Shown in pieces: positions 19,480 through 28,192 of a stretch of 64,000 nucleotides of DNA. Source of the DNA: Chryseobacterium oleae (GTDB taxonomy: Bacteria > Bacteroidota > Bacteroidia > Flavobacteriales > Weeksellaceae); contig NZ_FOVD01000004.1 in NCBI RefSeq assembly GCF_900115055.1, positions 248,001 through 312,000 on the forward strand. Direction: 5' to 3'. Below the pieces are notes generated by a model. The model saw nothing but the letters and a program-made list of their open reading frames with translations, ran no database searches and was not told the origin of the DNA. The position numbers were made by a program, and so were the translations under genes. Positions within the stretch are counted from its first letter, which is position 1; every line of letters begins with the position of its first letter.

Positions 19480-20637
19480 ATGAAAAAAACCTTCAAAATA
19501 TATGCTGTGATATTCATCGTTGTGATGGTTATTCTGGCGTTGTTTGAAGTCAATAAAAAAGAAAGAATAAGCTGGCGTAAGAATTTCAATATTGAAGAGA
19601 AATCTCCTTTCGGACTGTTTGTTTTTAATCATGAAGCCAAAGATCTTTTTAAAAATAACCTGAGAAAAATAGAAGAGGCACCTTACGACTATTACAGCAG
19701 AAACAAAAAGGGAGCACACAATATCGTGGTCATTGAAAAGGAATTAGATAAGCAGTCCTGGAAAAAAATTCTGGATCAGGTATCAGGTGGTTCAGATGCA
19801 ATGATTCTGATGAGCCGTGTTCCAAAAGATATTTCAGACACCATTGGTTATCATAGCGCAGATATTTCTTTTGCAGAAGAAAATGTATTGAAACTTACGG
19901 ATAAAGAATACCAGAATGATTTTATTAAACTGGATAAATTTCCTTCAGGGAGAGGCTTTTCGTATATCAAACCTAAAGTGGAAGTACTGGGAAAAACGGT
20001 AGAAAAAGATAATTCGGATCAGGCTAATTTTATTAAAGTCAGTTTTGGAAAAGGAACCATCTATGTTCACAGTGAACCGCTTTTCCTTACCAATTATTAT
20101 CTGCTGAAACCGGGCAGTATAAAATATGCACAGGATATTTTTTCTTATCTTCAGGATAGGGAAACCATCTGGTTTGTGGAAAATGACACCAAAGTTTCAC
20201 GCTTCTTTATGAGGTTTGTGCTTTCCAATCCGGCATTGAAGTATGCGTGGTGGGTACTTTTGGGAGGACTTGTCCTGTTTATTTTCTTTAATGCCAAAAG
20301 AAAACAACGCATAGTACCTGTTGTAGAGCCGTTGAAAAATACGTCCTTAGATTTTGTAAAAAGTATTGGAAATCTTTATCTTCAGGAAGGAGATTTTCAT
20401 GATATGATGGCTAAAAAAGGCCAATATTTCCTGAACAAAGTAAGAATGGATTTCCTGATCGATACCCAACATCTGGACGAAGAATTTGCCAAAAAACTTC
20501 ACCTGAAAACGGGTAAAACAATGGAAATGATCCATGAAGCCATAATCCTGATTAAAAAAGGCCAGGATCCCTATGCCGACGTCATGAAAGAAGACCTCAC
20601 CAGAATGAATAAGCTTCTTGATGAGATTTTGAGATAA
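19480..20637 (+). CDS. DUF4350 domain protein
   Basis: The 385-residue protein has an N-terminal membrane segment (IYAVIFIVVMVILALFEV), a large periplasmic region with a Rossmann-like DUF4350 domain (GLFVFNHEAKDLF, IYVHSEPLFLTNYYLL), a second span near 245 (YAWWVLLGGLVLFIFFN), and a C-terminal helical cytoplasmic tail. DUF4350 genes regularly sit between DUF4129 and MoxR genes. The 3' side carries a tandem repeat and a structured element before moxR, which is unusual in an otherwise tightly overlapped cluster. Confidence 0.85.
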   Translation: MKKTFKIYAVIFIVVMVILALFEVNKKERISWRKNFNIEEKSPFGLFVFNHEAKDLFKNNLRKIEEAPYDYYSRNKKGAHNIVVIEKELDKQSWKKILDQVSGGSDAMILMSRVPKDISDTIGYHSADISFAEENVLKLTDKEYQNDFIKLDKFPSGRGFSYIKPKVEVLGKTVEKDNSDQANFIKVSFGKGTIYVHSEPLFLTNYYLLKPGSIKYAQDIFSYLQDRETIWFVENDTKVSRFFMRFVLSNPALKYAWWVLLGGLVLFIFFNAKRKQRIVPVVEPLKNTSLDFVKSIGNLYLQEGDFHDMMAKKGQYFLNKVRMDFLIDTQHLDEEFAKKLHLKTGKTMEMIHEAIILIKKGQDPYADVMKEDLTRMNKLLDEILR

Positions 20638-20642
20638 GGTAT

Positions 20643-20680
20643 TAATGTAACAATGTAACAATGTAACAATGTAACAATGT
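20643..20680. repeat. Tandem 8-base repeat (AATGTAAC, about 4.5 units)
   Basis: The octamer AATGTAAC is repeated with no variation, ending in AATGTATATTGG. It lies between the DUF4350 stop and the structured repeat at 20731. Confidence 0.8.
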
Positions 20681-20730
20681 ATATTGGTAAACTGTTAGAC
20701 TGATACATTGGTACATTATAAAATTAAGTA

Positions 20731-20780
20731 AGAGTCCCAACGGGACGATTTAACAAAAGATCGGATGAAGTCCGATATAT
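20731..20780. repeat. Two-hairpin intergenic element, copy 1
   Basis: AGAGTCCCAACGGGACGATT forms the first hairpin (GTCCC-AAC-GGGAC at 20734-20746), then TTAACA, then a second hairpin ATCGGA-TGAAG-TCCGAT (20760-20776). It is located 50 bases upstream of the moxR start. Other copies are at 29784, 31148 and a partial one at 35036. Stem 2 differs from theirs in both arms. Confidence 0.8.
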
Positions 20781-20829
20781 AAAGTAGGATAAATTAGACC
20801 CATAGACTAAAAACCACAAATAGAAAATT

Positions 20830-21861
20830 ATGGACAACCTTGAAAATCAAAACGTAGAAAATAAAAGTTCTATCAATCTAAATAAACAGGAAGATCAGTT
20901 TCAGTCGAGAATTGATATGATCGAGCTTCGCGCCAGCTTAGAGAAGGTCAAAGCTGAAATAGCCAAAGTTATTGTCGGTCAGGAAAGCATGATCGAACAT
21001 CTTATCGCGGCACTTTTATCAAACGGGCATGTCCTGATTGAAGGAGTTCCGGGAGTTGCAAAGACGATTACAGCAAAGCTTCTCGCCAAAACAATAGATG
21101 TAGGCTTCAGCAGAATTCAGTTTACACCGGACCTTATGCCTTCGGATATTTTGGGAACTTCAGTTTTCAGTGTAAAAAACTCCGAATTTGAATTTAAAAA
21201 AGGCCCTATCTTTTCCAGTTTTATATTAATTGATGAGATCAACAGATCCCCGGCGAAAACCCAGGCAGCCCTGTTTGAGGTCATGGAAGAGAGACAGATC
21301 ACAATGGATGGAATCCGTTATATAATGGATGAACCATTTCTGGTTGTAGCAACTCAAAACCCGATAGAGCATGAAGGAACTTACAGACTTCCTGAAGCAC
21401 AGTTGGACCGTTTCCTATTTAAAATCAATGTAGGATATCCAAATCTGGAACAGGAGATCGCTATCATCAGAAACCAACACGAAAGCCGAAAAGAAGATAA
21501 GACGGAAGGAGTGAACCGTGTCATTACGGCCGAGCAATTAAAAAGCTATCAGAATCTGGTAAAAGAGATTATTGTAGAGACTCATTTGATGGAGTATATT
21601 GCGAAAATCATCGTCAATACAAGAGAAAACCAGTTCCTGTATCTGGGAGCTTCTCCAAGAGCTTCTCTGGCATTGCTTACAGCTTCAAAAGCTTTCGCAG
21701 CGATGAGAGGAAGAGACTTTGTAACCCCCGAAGACATCAAAGAAGCAAGCTACGCCGTATTAAGACACAGAGTCATCGTTTCTCCTGAACGCGAAATGGA
21801 AGGTTTAACGGCAGATGAAATTATACGTCAGATCTTAGAGGGAATAGAGATTCCTAGGTAG
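20830..21861 (+). CDS. MoxR-family AAA+ ATPase
   Basis: MoxR ATPases act as chaperone-like partners of DUF58/von Willebrand A proteins. The 343-residue protein has Walker A GVPGVAKT (with the usual small deviation of MoxR), Walker B ILIDEINR, the sensor-1 region ATQNPIEHEGTYRLPEAQLDRF, and a C-terminal lid domain (SPRASLALLTASKAFAA, EDIKEASYAVLRHRV). The length is standard. It lies between DUF4350 and, after a gap with an inserted gene, the DUF58 gene. The inserted cassette begins about 10 bases after its stop. Confidence 0.92.
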   Translation: MDNLENQNVENKSSINLNKQEDQFQSRIDMIELRASLEKVKAEIAKVIVGQESMIEHLIAALLSNGHVLIEGVPGVAKTITAKLLAKTIDVGFSRIQFTPDLMPSDILGTSVFSVKNSEFEFKKGPIFSSFILIDEINRSPAKTQAALFEVMEERQITMDGIRYIMDEPFLVVATQNPIEHEGTYRLPEAQLDRFLFKINVGYPNLEQEIAIIRNQHESRKEDKTEGVNRVITAEQLKSYQNLVKEIIVETHLMEYIAKIIVNTRENQFLYLGASPRASLALLTASKAFAAMRGRDFVTPEDIKEASYAVLRHRVIVSPEREMEGLTADEIIRQILEGIEIPR

Positions 21862-21871
21862 ATCGTAAATA

Positions 21872-21897
21872 TTAGGTGGCAGATAATAGGTTGCAGG
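21872..21897. repeat. Left inverted repeat of the four-helix-bundle cassette
   Basis: TTAGGTGGCAGATAATAGG followed by TTGCAGG. Its counterpart, in inverse orientation at 22322-22354, reads TTAGGTAACAGG, then TTGCAGAT, then ATTAGGCTGCAGG. The two align with a 7-base indel. Confidence 0.7.
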
Positions 21898-21957
21898 TCG
21901 CAGACTATGGCTGTCTGGTGATGAAGTATTGATTGCTTTCAATAAATTTTGTATAGT

Positions 21958-22308
21958 ATGGCAAATTTTAAGGAACTTTTGGTTTGGCAGAAATCTATTG
22001 ATTTTGTTACAGAAATTTACAGGATTACCGGATCTTTTCCTAAAGATGAAATGTATGGCCTTATTTCACAGATCAGAAGAGCCTCGGTTTCTATACCATC
22101 AAATATTGCTGAAGGAAACTCCAGAAGAAGCAAACCTGATTATCTACAATTTTTAAAGATAGCGAGAGGAAGTTGTGCTGAAGTTGAAACTCAATTAATC
22201 ATCTCTAAAAATCTTAATTATTTAAATGAAGAAAATTATAAAAAATTGAATGAACATATTATCGAAATTTCAAAAATGCTGAACGGTTTAATAAACTCTC
22301 TACAATAA
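21958..22308 (+). CDS. Four-helix-bundle protein (23S rRNA-IVS family, TIGR02436-like)
   Basis: The 116-residue all-alpha protein matches the family first noted in intervening sequences of 23S rRNA genes. Landmarks are LLVWQKSIDFVTEIYRIT, LISQIRRASVSIPSNIAEGN, DYLQFLKIARGSCAEVETQL and a C-terminal helix with ISKMLNGLINSLQ. The ATG at 21958 (MANFKELL) is preferred. The family is often found as an isolated gene with repetitive flanks and has no established biochemical activity. Here it sits between moxR and the DUF58 gene, bounded by inverted repeats, so it appears to be an insertion. Confidence 0.9.
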   Translation: MANFKELLVWQKSIDFVTEIYRITGSFPKDEMYGLISQIRRASVSIPSNIAEGNSRRSKPDYLQFLKIARGSCAEVETQLIISKNLNYLNEENYKKLNEHIIEISKMLNGLINSLQ

Positions 22309-22321
22309 GTATCACCAAGAA

Positions 22322-22354
22322 CCTGCAGCCTAATATCTGCAACCTGTTACCTAA
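22322..22354. repeat. Right inverted repeat of the four-helix-bundle cassette
   Basis: This is the inverse of the left repeat at 21872-21897. It ends four bases before the DUF58 start codon at 22358, so it now supplies that gene's leader. Confidence 0.7.
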
Positions 22355-22357
22355 AAA

Positions 22358-23680
22358 ATGAAAAACCTATACATCAATACACGATTTTTCTTTTCGCTCA
22401 TCGGAGTGGGGGTACTGTATGTCCTTGCTTTTTTCTTTTCGGTTCTGATGTGGGCGGCTCACATTGTTTTGCTGATTTGTTTTCTGGCGGCAATGGTAGA
22501 CTATCTTTTATTGTTTAATCAGAAAAAAGGAGTGCTTGCCCAGAGAATACTTCCGGAAAAATTATCGAACGGGGATGAAAATTTTGTGAAGATTGACATT
22601 AAAAATAATTACAGTTTTAAGATCAGTACAAAAATCATTGATGAGATTCCGTTTCAGTTTCAAAAAAGAGATTTTTTAATTAAAAAAAGTATAGAACCCG
22701 GTAGAAATACCTATTTCCAATATAGCCTGGAGCCGAAGGAGAGAGGAGAGTACAGTTTCGGAAACCTGAATGTATATGTTTCTTCACCATTGGGATTTAT
22801 TTCAAAGAGATTTAATTTCCAGAAAGATGCAATGTTGCCTGCCTATCCGTCTTTTGTACACCTTAGAAAATATGAACTGATGGCACTGCAGAGTGAATTT
22901 ATGCTCGGTGGAATCAAAAAGATTAGAAAACTGGGACATACCATGGAATTTGAGCAGATCAAAGAATATGTTCCCGGAGATGATATCAGAACCATCAACT
23001 GGAAAGCTACGTCTAAGACCAATCGATTAATGGTCAATCAGTTTCAGGATGAAAGATCACAACGGATTTTTATTCTGATCGATAAAGGCAGGACCATGAA
23101 GATGCCTTTCAACGGATTAAGTCTGTTGGATTATTCAATCAACGCTGCAATGGCTCTGTCTCATATTATTCTTAAAAAAGGCGACCGTGCCGGAATGATG
23201 ACCTTCTCTAAAAAAACAGAGAATAAAGTCGCAGCAGAAAATAAATCCGGACAGCTAAGGAAGATCTCGGAAGCTTTGTATAATATTAAAACAGATTTCT
23301 TTGAAAGTGATTTCAACCGCCTTTATCAGGATGTAAAATACTCTCTGAACCAGCGAAGTCTTGTTTTGTTATTTACCAATTTCGAAACACTTGATGGATT
23401 AAACCGTCAGTTGAAATACCTCCGAGGAATAGCCAAAAACCATCTTTTGGTGGTTATATTCTTTAAAAATTCAGAATTACAGACCCTTATTCAGAAGAAT
23501 CCTGAAAATATGCAGGAGATTTATGATGAAATCGTTGCCGAAAAATTTGAGTTTGAAAAGAAACTGATCATTCAGGAGCTCAGGAAGTATGGGATTTACA
23601 CGGTATATACCCTGCCTGAAAATTTAAATATCGACGTTATCAATAAATATCTTGAGATAAAAGCGCGGGGAATTTTATAA
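22358..23680 (+). CDS. DUF58 domain protein (von Willebrand A-like, MoxR partner)
   Basis: The 440-residue protein has two N-terminal membrane segments (about 8-50), a beta-rich region, then the DUF58 signature YVPGDDIRTINWKATSKTN and the vWA-like segment FILIDKGRTMKMPF. DUF58 proteins are partners of MoxR ATPases. No complete MIDAS motif (DxSxS) is visible; the corresponding position reads DKGRT. The start at 22358 lies just after the right repeat of the inserted cassette. Confidence 0.88.
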   Translation: MKNLYINTRFFFSLIGVGVLYVLAFFFSVLMWAAHIVLLICFLAAMVDYLLLFNQKKGVLAQRILPEKLSNGDENFVKIDIKNNYSFKISTKIIDEIPFQFQKRDFLIKKSIEPGRNTYFQYSLEPKERGEYSFGNLNVYVSSPLGFISKRFNFQKDAMLPAYPSFVHLRKYELMALQSEFMLGGIKKIRKLGHTMEFEQIKEYVPGDDIRTINWKATSKTNRLMVNQFQDERSQRIFILIDKGRTMKMPFNGLSLLDYSINAAMALSHIILKKGDRAGMMTFSKKTENKVAAENKSGQLRKISEALYNIKTDFFESDFNRLYQDVKYSLNQRSLVLLFTNFETLDGLNRQLKYLRGIAKNHLLVVIFFKNSELQTLIQKNPENMQEIYDEIVAEKFEFEKKLIIQELRKYGIYTVYTLPENLNIDVINKYLEIKARGIL

Positions 23681-23751
23681 TTTTGCATTCATAAATCTAA
23701 TCACTCCGGTTCTGTTCAGAGAGCCGAAGAATCTTACAACAAAATTCAAAA

Positions 23752-24171
23752 ATGAAAATAACACTAAACAGAATTAACGACGATTTTTTATTTGAGTGTA
23801 CCAATTCCCAGGGGAATTCAATTCTCTTGGACAATACCTCACAGCCCGGAGCTAAAGGCGTTTCTCCAATGGAAAGCGTGTTGATGGCTGTTGCCGGATG
23901 CAGCGGAATAGATGTAGTCTCTATCCTGAAAAAACAGCGTCAGGAAATCACAGGTTTCCAGGCAGAAGTAGAAGGCGAAAGAGTTCAGGTAGAAGATGCA
24001 AAACCTTTTAAATCTATTAAGGTGAGATTTCTTCTGGAAGGAAATATAGATCCTAAAAAAGCATCAAAAGCCGCTCAGTTATCTTTTGAGAAATACTGTT
24101 CCGTATCAAAAACTTTAGAGCCGAATGTAGAAATCGGGTATGAAGTTCTTGTGAACGGAGAAAAAGTTTAA
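23752..24171 (+). CDS. OsmC/Ohr-family protein
   Basis: The 139-residue protein has the OsmC fold with two conserved cysteines: one in LMAVAGCSGIDVV (about residue 47) and one in FEKYCSVSKTL (about residue 114). These form the peroxidatic pair in the family, which detoxifies organic hydroperoxides. GAKGVSPMESVL precedes the first cysteine. It lies alone after the MoxR/DUF58 cluster and is convergent with the GH63-like gene across a GC-rich hairpin. Confidence 0.88.
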   Translation: MKITLNRINDDFLFECTNSQGNSILLDNTSQPGAKGVSPMESVLMAVAGCSGIDVVSILKKQRQEITGFQAEVEGERVQVEDAKPFKSIKVRFLLEGNIDPKKASKAAQLSFEKYCSVSKTLEPNVEIGYEVLVNGEKV

Positions 24172-24191
24172 TTATTTTTTAATTGATTATA

Positions 24192-24219
24192 AGCGGCCGG
24201 CCCATTCGGGCCGGCCGCT
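24192..24219. terminator. GC-rich bidirectional hairpin between osmC-like and GH63-like genes
   Basis: AGCGGCCGGCCC pairs perfectly with GGGCCGGCCGCT across a four-base loop. The T run after it is short, so termination strength is uncertain, but it sits exactly between two convergent stops. Confidence 0.75.
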
Positions 24220-24223
24220 GCTT

Positions 24224-26839
24224 TTATACTGTTAATCTTGGTTTCATAAGCTTAGCTACCGTTGCCGTCCATCCTGTCTGATGGGAAGCCCCTACGCCGC
24301 GGCCGTTGTCTCCATGGAAATATTCAAAGAAAGTGATGTAATCCCTGAAATGTTCATCATAATTGAACTTTGGATTTCCTCCGTTGAAAGGTCTCTGACC
24401 ATCTTCATCTTTTAAAAATAACGAGCAGAGTCTGCGGCTGATATTCTGAGCCACCTCATCCAAGTTCTTCTTCTCACCACTTCCCGTTGGAAACTCTACT
24501 TTTAAGCTGTTGCCATAATAAAAATGGAAACGCTGTAAACTTTCCACAATCAGGAAATTGATAGGGAACCAGATCGGGCCGCGCCAGTTACTGTTTCCTC
24601 CAAACATTCGGCTGTCACTCTCGGCAGGAGTATAATAAACCACATTTTCCGTACCGTGAACTGAAAATACGAACGGGTTTTCCTCATAGACTTTTGACAT
24701 CGCACGGATTCCGTAAGAACTCAAAAATTCATTTTCATCAAGCATCCTTCTCAAAACCTTTGTCAGTCTGTTCTTACGCAGAATACTCATCAGGTGTTTT
24801 CTACCCTGTCCTTCCTCATCCCAGTGGGAAACCAGCTTTGTGAGCTCAGGTTTATTCTTTAGAACCCATTCCATTCTGGCTTTGAAATTGGGCATTTTAT
24901 CCAGTAATTTATGATCTACGATTTCAACGGCAAACATCGGAATCAGACCGACAATGCTTCTTAGTTTTAAAGAAACACTTTCTCCGTTACCAAGCTGCAG
25001 TACATCATAGAAAAAGCCGTCTTCCTCATTCCATAAACCTTCTTTGCCTTCTCCCAGGTTCTCCATCGCCTCAGCAATATACAGATAATGCTCAAAAAAT
25101 TTGATCGCCATATCCTCATAAACCTGATAATACTGTGCGAGCTCCATTGCAATCCGCATCATATTTAGTGCGTACATGGCCATCCAGCTGGTTCCGTCTG
25201 CCTGTTCCAGATGCTGTCCGTCTTTCAGTTCCATATTCCGGTCGAAAGCTCCGATATTATCCAGTCCAAGGAAACCGCCGCCAAAAATATTATTGCCGCT
25301 TTTATCTTTCCGGTTTACCCACCATGTGAAATTCAGGAGAAGTTTCTGGAAAACTTTCTCGAGAAATAAAAGGTCAGGCTTACCGTTCTGCTTTTCATCA
25401 ATTTTAAAAACCCTGAAGCAGGACCATGCATGTACGGGTGGATTCACATCGCTTAAATTCCATTCATAGGCTGGTAACTGACCGTTGGGGTGCATATACC
25501 ATTCTTTCGTTAATAGTAAAAGCTGTCCCTTGGCAAATTCACCGTCAATGATGGAGAAGGGAACGCAGTGAAATGCCAGATCCCAGGTGGCATACCATGG
25601 ATATTCCCATTTATCGGGCATGGAGATGATATCCTTATTGTGAAGGTGATTCCATTCCGTGTTTCTTACATAATCATTGAAATTTCTTGGAGCCTGATGA
25701 TTGGGATCACCTTTCAGCCATTTTCCGACGTTATAATGATAGAACTGCTTATTCCATAAAAGTCCTGCAAACGCCTGTCGCTGTACATTTCTTTCATCCT
25801 CGTTCGTGGTTTCACTCTGAATTTCTTCGTAAAACTCGTTGGTTTCAGCGGCTCTTGTTGCGAAAATTTCGTCAAATTTTTCAAAAGGCTCATCCACCTC
25901 ATCCGGACACAATCTGAAATCAAAAGTCTTTGACTGTCCCGCACCGATAATTTCATCAATAATAAAAGAAGCCTTAGTTCCTCTTTTCTCCGGATTTACC
26001 GTATTGCTTCCGTAAATAATATGGTCATTGATCCCATCCTTAAAATAAGTATTCCCCGTGTAAGACGAACCATATAATTTTGGTGTATTCGTTTCATTTT
26101 CGCAGAAAGCACTTTTGGCAGCCAGATTTCTTGAATAAAGCTTTTTGATCGAAATACTGTCATGATTGATATCGATACATCCGTCATAAGAAGCATTTAG
26201 CTGTGCTTTGTATGTATTATAGCCCCATTTCCAGTTGTTTCTGAACCAGGCCGTTGGAGCTACCACTATCGGAGCATCCTGCTGGCTTCTGTTATGAACC
26301 GTTACTCTGGCCAGGATATCATTGTGATCGGCTTTACAGTATTCAATGAAAATATCGAAATATTCATCATTGTCAAAAATTCCTGTATCAAAAATTTCAT
26401 ACTCAGGTTCCTTTTTGCTTCGTCTTCCGTTTTCAGCAACGAGATCATCGTATGGAAATGTATTGATCGGATATTTATACACCATTTTCATATAACTGTG
26501 GGTAGGTGTATTATCCAGATAATAAAAGATTTCTTTAATATCTTCCCCGTGATTCCCCTGAGGATTGCTCAGTCCGAAGAAACGTTCTTTTACTATTTTA
26601 TCTTTCTTGTTCCAGAATGAAAAAGCAAAACAGAAGATCTGCTTCACATCAGAGATCCCTGCGATACCTTCTTCTCCCCATCGGTAGGCGTAGCTTTCGG
26701 CATTATTGTGATTCGCATAGTGCCAGGCATTTCCGTTTGGGCTGTAGTCTTCACGGACGTTTCCCCACTGTCGGTTACTGACGTATGGTCCCCAGTTTTT
26801 CCATTTGGTATCTTGTAGTCTTTCTTTCTCAACAGTCAT
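24224..26839 (-). CDS. GH63-like glucosidase (MGH1-like family)
   Basis: The 871-residue protein resembles the bacterial glycoside hydrolase family 63 / mannosyl-oligosaccharide glucosidase-like set. Landmarks are the N-terminal KNWGPYVSNRQWGNVREDYSPNG, the (alpha/alpha)6-barrel region (YPWYATWDLAFHCVPFSIID with the likely catalytic Asp, EWNLSDVNPPVHAWSCF), and the C-terminal NWRGPIWFPINFLI and HQTGWTATVAKLM segments. No signal peptide is visible, so it is probably cytosolic and acts on intracellular alpha-glucans or trehalose-like sugars. A promoter is visible upstream (26860-26890). Substrate is inference. Confidence 0.87.
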   Translation of the reverse strand: MTVEKERLQDTKWKNWGPYVSNRQWGNVREDYSPNGNAWHYANHNNAESYAYRWGEEGIAGISDVKQIFCFAFSFWNKKDKIVKERFFGLSNPQGNHGEDIKEIFYYLDNTPTHSYMKMVYKYPINTFPYDDLVAENGRRSKKEPEYEIFDTGIFDNDEYFDIFIEYCKADHNDILARVTVHNRSQQDAPIVVAPTAWFRNNWKWGYNTYKAQLNASYDGCIDINHDSISIKKLYSRNLAAKSAFCENETNTPKLYGSSYTGNTYFKDGINDHIIYGSNTVNPEKRGTKASFIIDEIIGAGQSKTFDFRLCPDEVDEPFEKFDEIFATRAAETNEFYEEIQSETTNEDERNVQRQAFAGLLWNKQFYHYNVGKWLKGDPNHQAPRNFNDYVRNTEWNHLHNKDIISMPDKWEYPWYATWDLAFHCVPFSIIDGEFAKGQLLLLTKEWYMHPNGQLPAYEWNLSDVNPPVHAWSCFRVFKIDEKQNGKPDLLFLEKVFQKLLLNFTWWVNRKDKSGNNIFGGGFLGLDNIGAFDRNMELKDGQHLEQADGTSWMAMYALNMMRIAMELAQYYQVYEDMAIKFFEHYLYIAEAMENLGEGKEGLWNEEDGFFYDVLQLGNGESVSLKLRSIVGLIPMFAVEIVDHKLLDKMPNFKARMEWVLKNKPELTKLVSHWDEEGQGRKHLMSILRKNRLTKVLRRMLDENEFLSSYGIRAMSKVYEENPFVFSVHGTENVVYYTPAESDSRMFGGNSNWRGPIWFPINFLIVESLQRFHFYYGNSLKVEFPTGSGEKKNLDEVAQNISRRLCSLFLKDEDGQRPFNGGNPKFNYDEHFRDYITFFEYFHGDNGRGVGASHQTGWTATVAKLMKPRLTV

Positions 26840-26859
26840 ATTTCATCATTTTTTCAATA

Positions 26860-26890
26860 CGAAGTTAGTTTTTTTGAAAAATAATTCCAA
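26860..26890 (-). promoter_or_regulatory. Promoter for the GH63-like gene
   Basis: On the minus strand TTG (26890-26888) is followed after 20 bases by TAACTTCG (26867-26860), one mismatch from TAnnTTTG. The start codon is 21 bases downstream. Confidence 0.5.
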
Positions 26891-26993
26891 TTCCTTTCAT
26901 CTGAAGAATTCTTAACATAGCCCTGAAACACTTATGATTAGAGGCTTTTTAAATATTAAATATTTTTTCTTTTTTAATTTAAAAGAAAAGACA

Positions 26994-27001
26994 TATCTTT
27001 G
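26994..27001 (+). promoter_or_regulatory. -7 promoter element for the SAM-riboswitch/met operon
   Basis: TATCTTTG is an exact TAnnTTTG match, and the riboswitch begins 28 bases downstream. The -33 region is a T-rich stretch without a clear TTG. Confidence 0.55.
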
Positions 27002-27028
27002 CAGTGCGTTCATTCAAATATTGAAAAT

Positions 27029-27131
27029 GTTATCAAGAAAGGTTGAGGGATTAGACCCTATGAAACCTTAGCAACCCTTTGTGCAAGCAGAGAAGGTGCT
27101 ACGTTCTACCAATTTATTTTGGACAGATAAC
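27029..27131 (+). ncRNA. SAM-I riboswitch (S-box aptamer)
   Basis: The core shows the SAM-I consensus: TATCAAGAAAGGTTGAGGG, then GACCCTATGAAACCTTAGCAA, then AAGGTGCTACGTTCTACC. P1 is GTTATC (27029-27034) with GATAAC (27126-27131). P2 is AGGTT/AACCT, P3 is CCTT...AAGG, and P4 is CCAA/TTGG. A weak hairpin GCCA/TGGC near 27152-27166, followed by ATTTTC, may be the expression platform. It stands before metX and would switch the pathway off when S-adenosylmethionine is plentiful. Confidence 0.93.
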
Positions 27132-27194
27132 TTACTGAAGTTCTTTTCAGCCATTTCCTGTGGCATTTTCAATTGTATTAAAATAATAATAGAA

Positions 27195-28187
27195 TTGAAA
27201 ACAGAACTAAACTATATAAATCTTTCGTATCAGACTTATTCCCAAAAGGAATACCATATCCCGTTGACTTATCAGATCTTCGGGAAAGACCTGTTTACAG
27301 CACCCATTATATTGATCAATCATGCCTTAACCGGAAATTCAAATGTTTCAGGAGAAAAAGGATGGTGGAAACAACTGATTGGTGAAAATCAGGTGATCGA
27401 TACGAACAAATACACAGTTCTCTGTTTCAATATTCCCGGAAACGGATTTGATCATTTTTTAATTGACGACTACGAAGACTTCACTCCTTCAGATATTGCT
27501 GAAATATTCCTGAAAGGCCTTGAAGCTTTACATATCAAAAATTTATATGCCATTATTGGAGGCTCCCTCGGAGGAGGAATCGCCTGGGAAATGCTAGCCA
27601 AAAAGCCACAGCTTGCCGAGATTTTTATCCCGATTGCCTGCGACTTCAGAACCCACGACTGGCTTCATGCACAATGTCTGGTTCAGAAATTTCTGTTAAA
27701 CGGAAACGATGAGCCCCTGCAGAAAGCGAGAATACACGCCATGTTGTGCTATAGAACTCCACAGTCCCTAAACGACAGATTTCAAAATAGATACCATCAG
27801 GAAAACAAACGGTTAGAGTCAGAAGACTGGCTCGTGTATCACGGAAATTCATTAAACGATAGATTTAGTTTAAAGTCTTACAAGCTGATGAACCATCTCC
27901 TCATGAATATCAATACCTATGAAAACCAGCTCGAAAAGATCAGCGCACAAATGCACCTGATCGCTGTAGATACAGATTTATTTTTCCCCGCTTCAGAAAT
28001 ACGAATGTGCTTTGAACAGCTGAAAGAGAAAAATAAAGAGGTTTTCTATCATGAAATACAGTCAATTCACGGGCATGATGCCTTCTTAATGGAATACGAA
28101 CAATTAAATAATATCATCAACAATATTTTCAGAATGAAAGGAAGCGAAAGCGAAACTCCATCTGATAATAACAAACAAAAAGTATAG
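27195..28187 (+). CDS. metX: Homoserine O-acetyltransferase-type alpha/beta hydrolase
   Basis: MetX acylates homoserine for methionine synthesis. The open frame reaches 27081, but its first ATG is inside the riboswitch aptamer, so I place the start at TTG 27195 (ELNYINLSYQTY), giving 330 residues. The nucleophile elbow GGSLGGG, a downstream Asp in AVDTDLFFPASE and the catalytic His in IHGHDAFL form the triad seen in MetX. The LINHALTGNSNV segment is also typical. It overlaps none of its neighbours; the dehydrogenase gene follows 5 bases later. Acetyl rather than succinyl specificity is inferred from the family, not proven. Confidence 0.87.
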   Translation: MKTELNYINLSYQTYSQKEYHIPLTYQIFGKDLFTAPIILINHALTGNSNVSGEKGWWKQLIGENQVIDTNKYTVLCFNIPGNGFDHFLIDDYEDFTPSDIAEIFLKGLEALHIKNLYAIIGGSLGGGIAWEMLAKKPQLAEIFIPIACDFRTHDWLHAQCLVQKFLLNGNDEPLQKARIHAMLCYRTPQSLNDRFQNRYHQENKRLESEDWLVYHGNSLNDRFSLKSYKLMNHLLMNINTYENQLEKISAQMHLIAVDTDLFFPASEIRMCFEQLKEKNKEVFYHEIQSIHGHDAFLMEYEQLNNIINNIFRMKGSESETPSDNNKQKV

Positions 28188-28192
28188 AACAG

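Noticed and set aside
20643..20680. Possible CRISPR array from the regular repeat
   Set aside because: The unit is 8 bases without spacers and no Cas gene is present.
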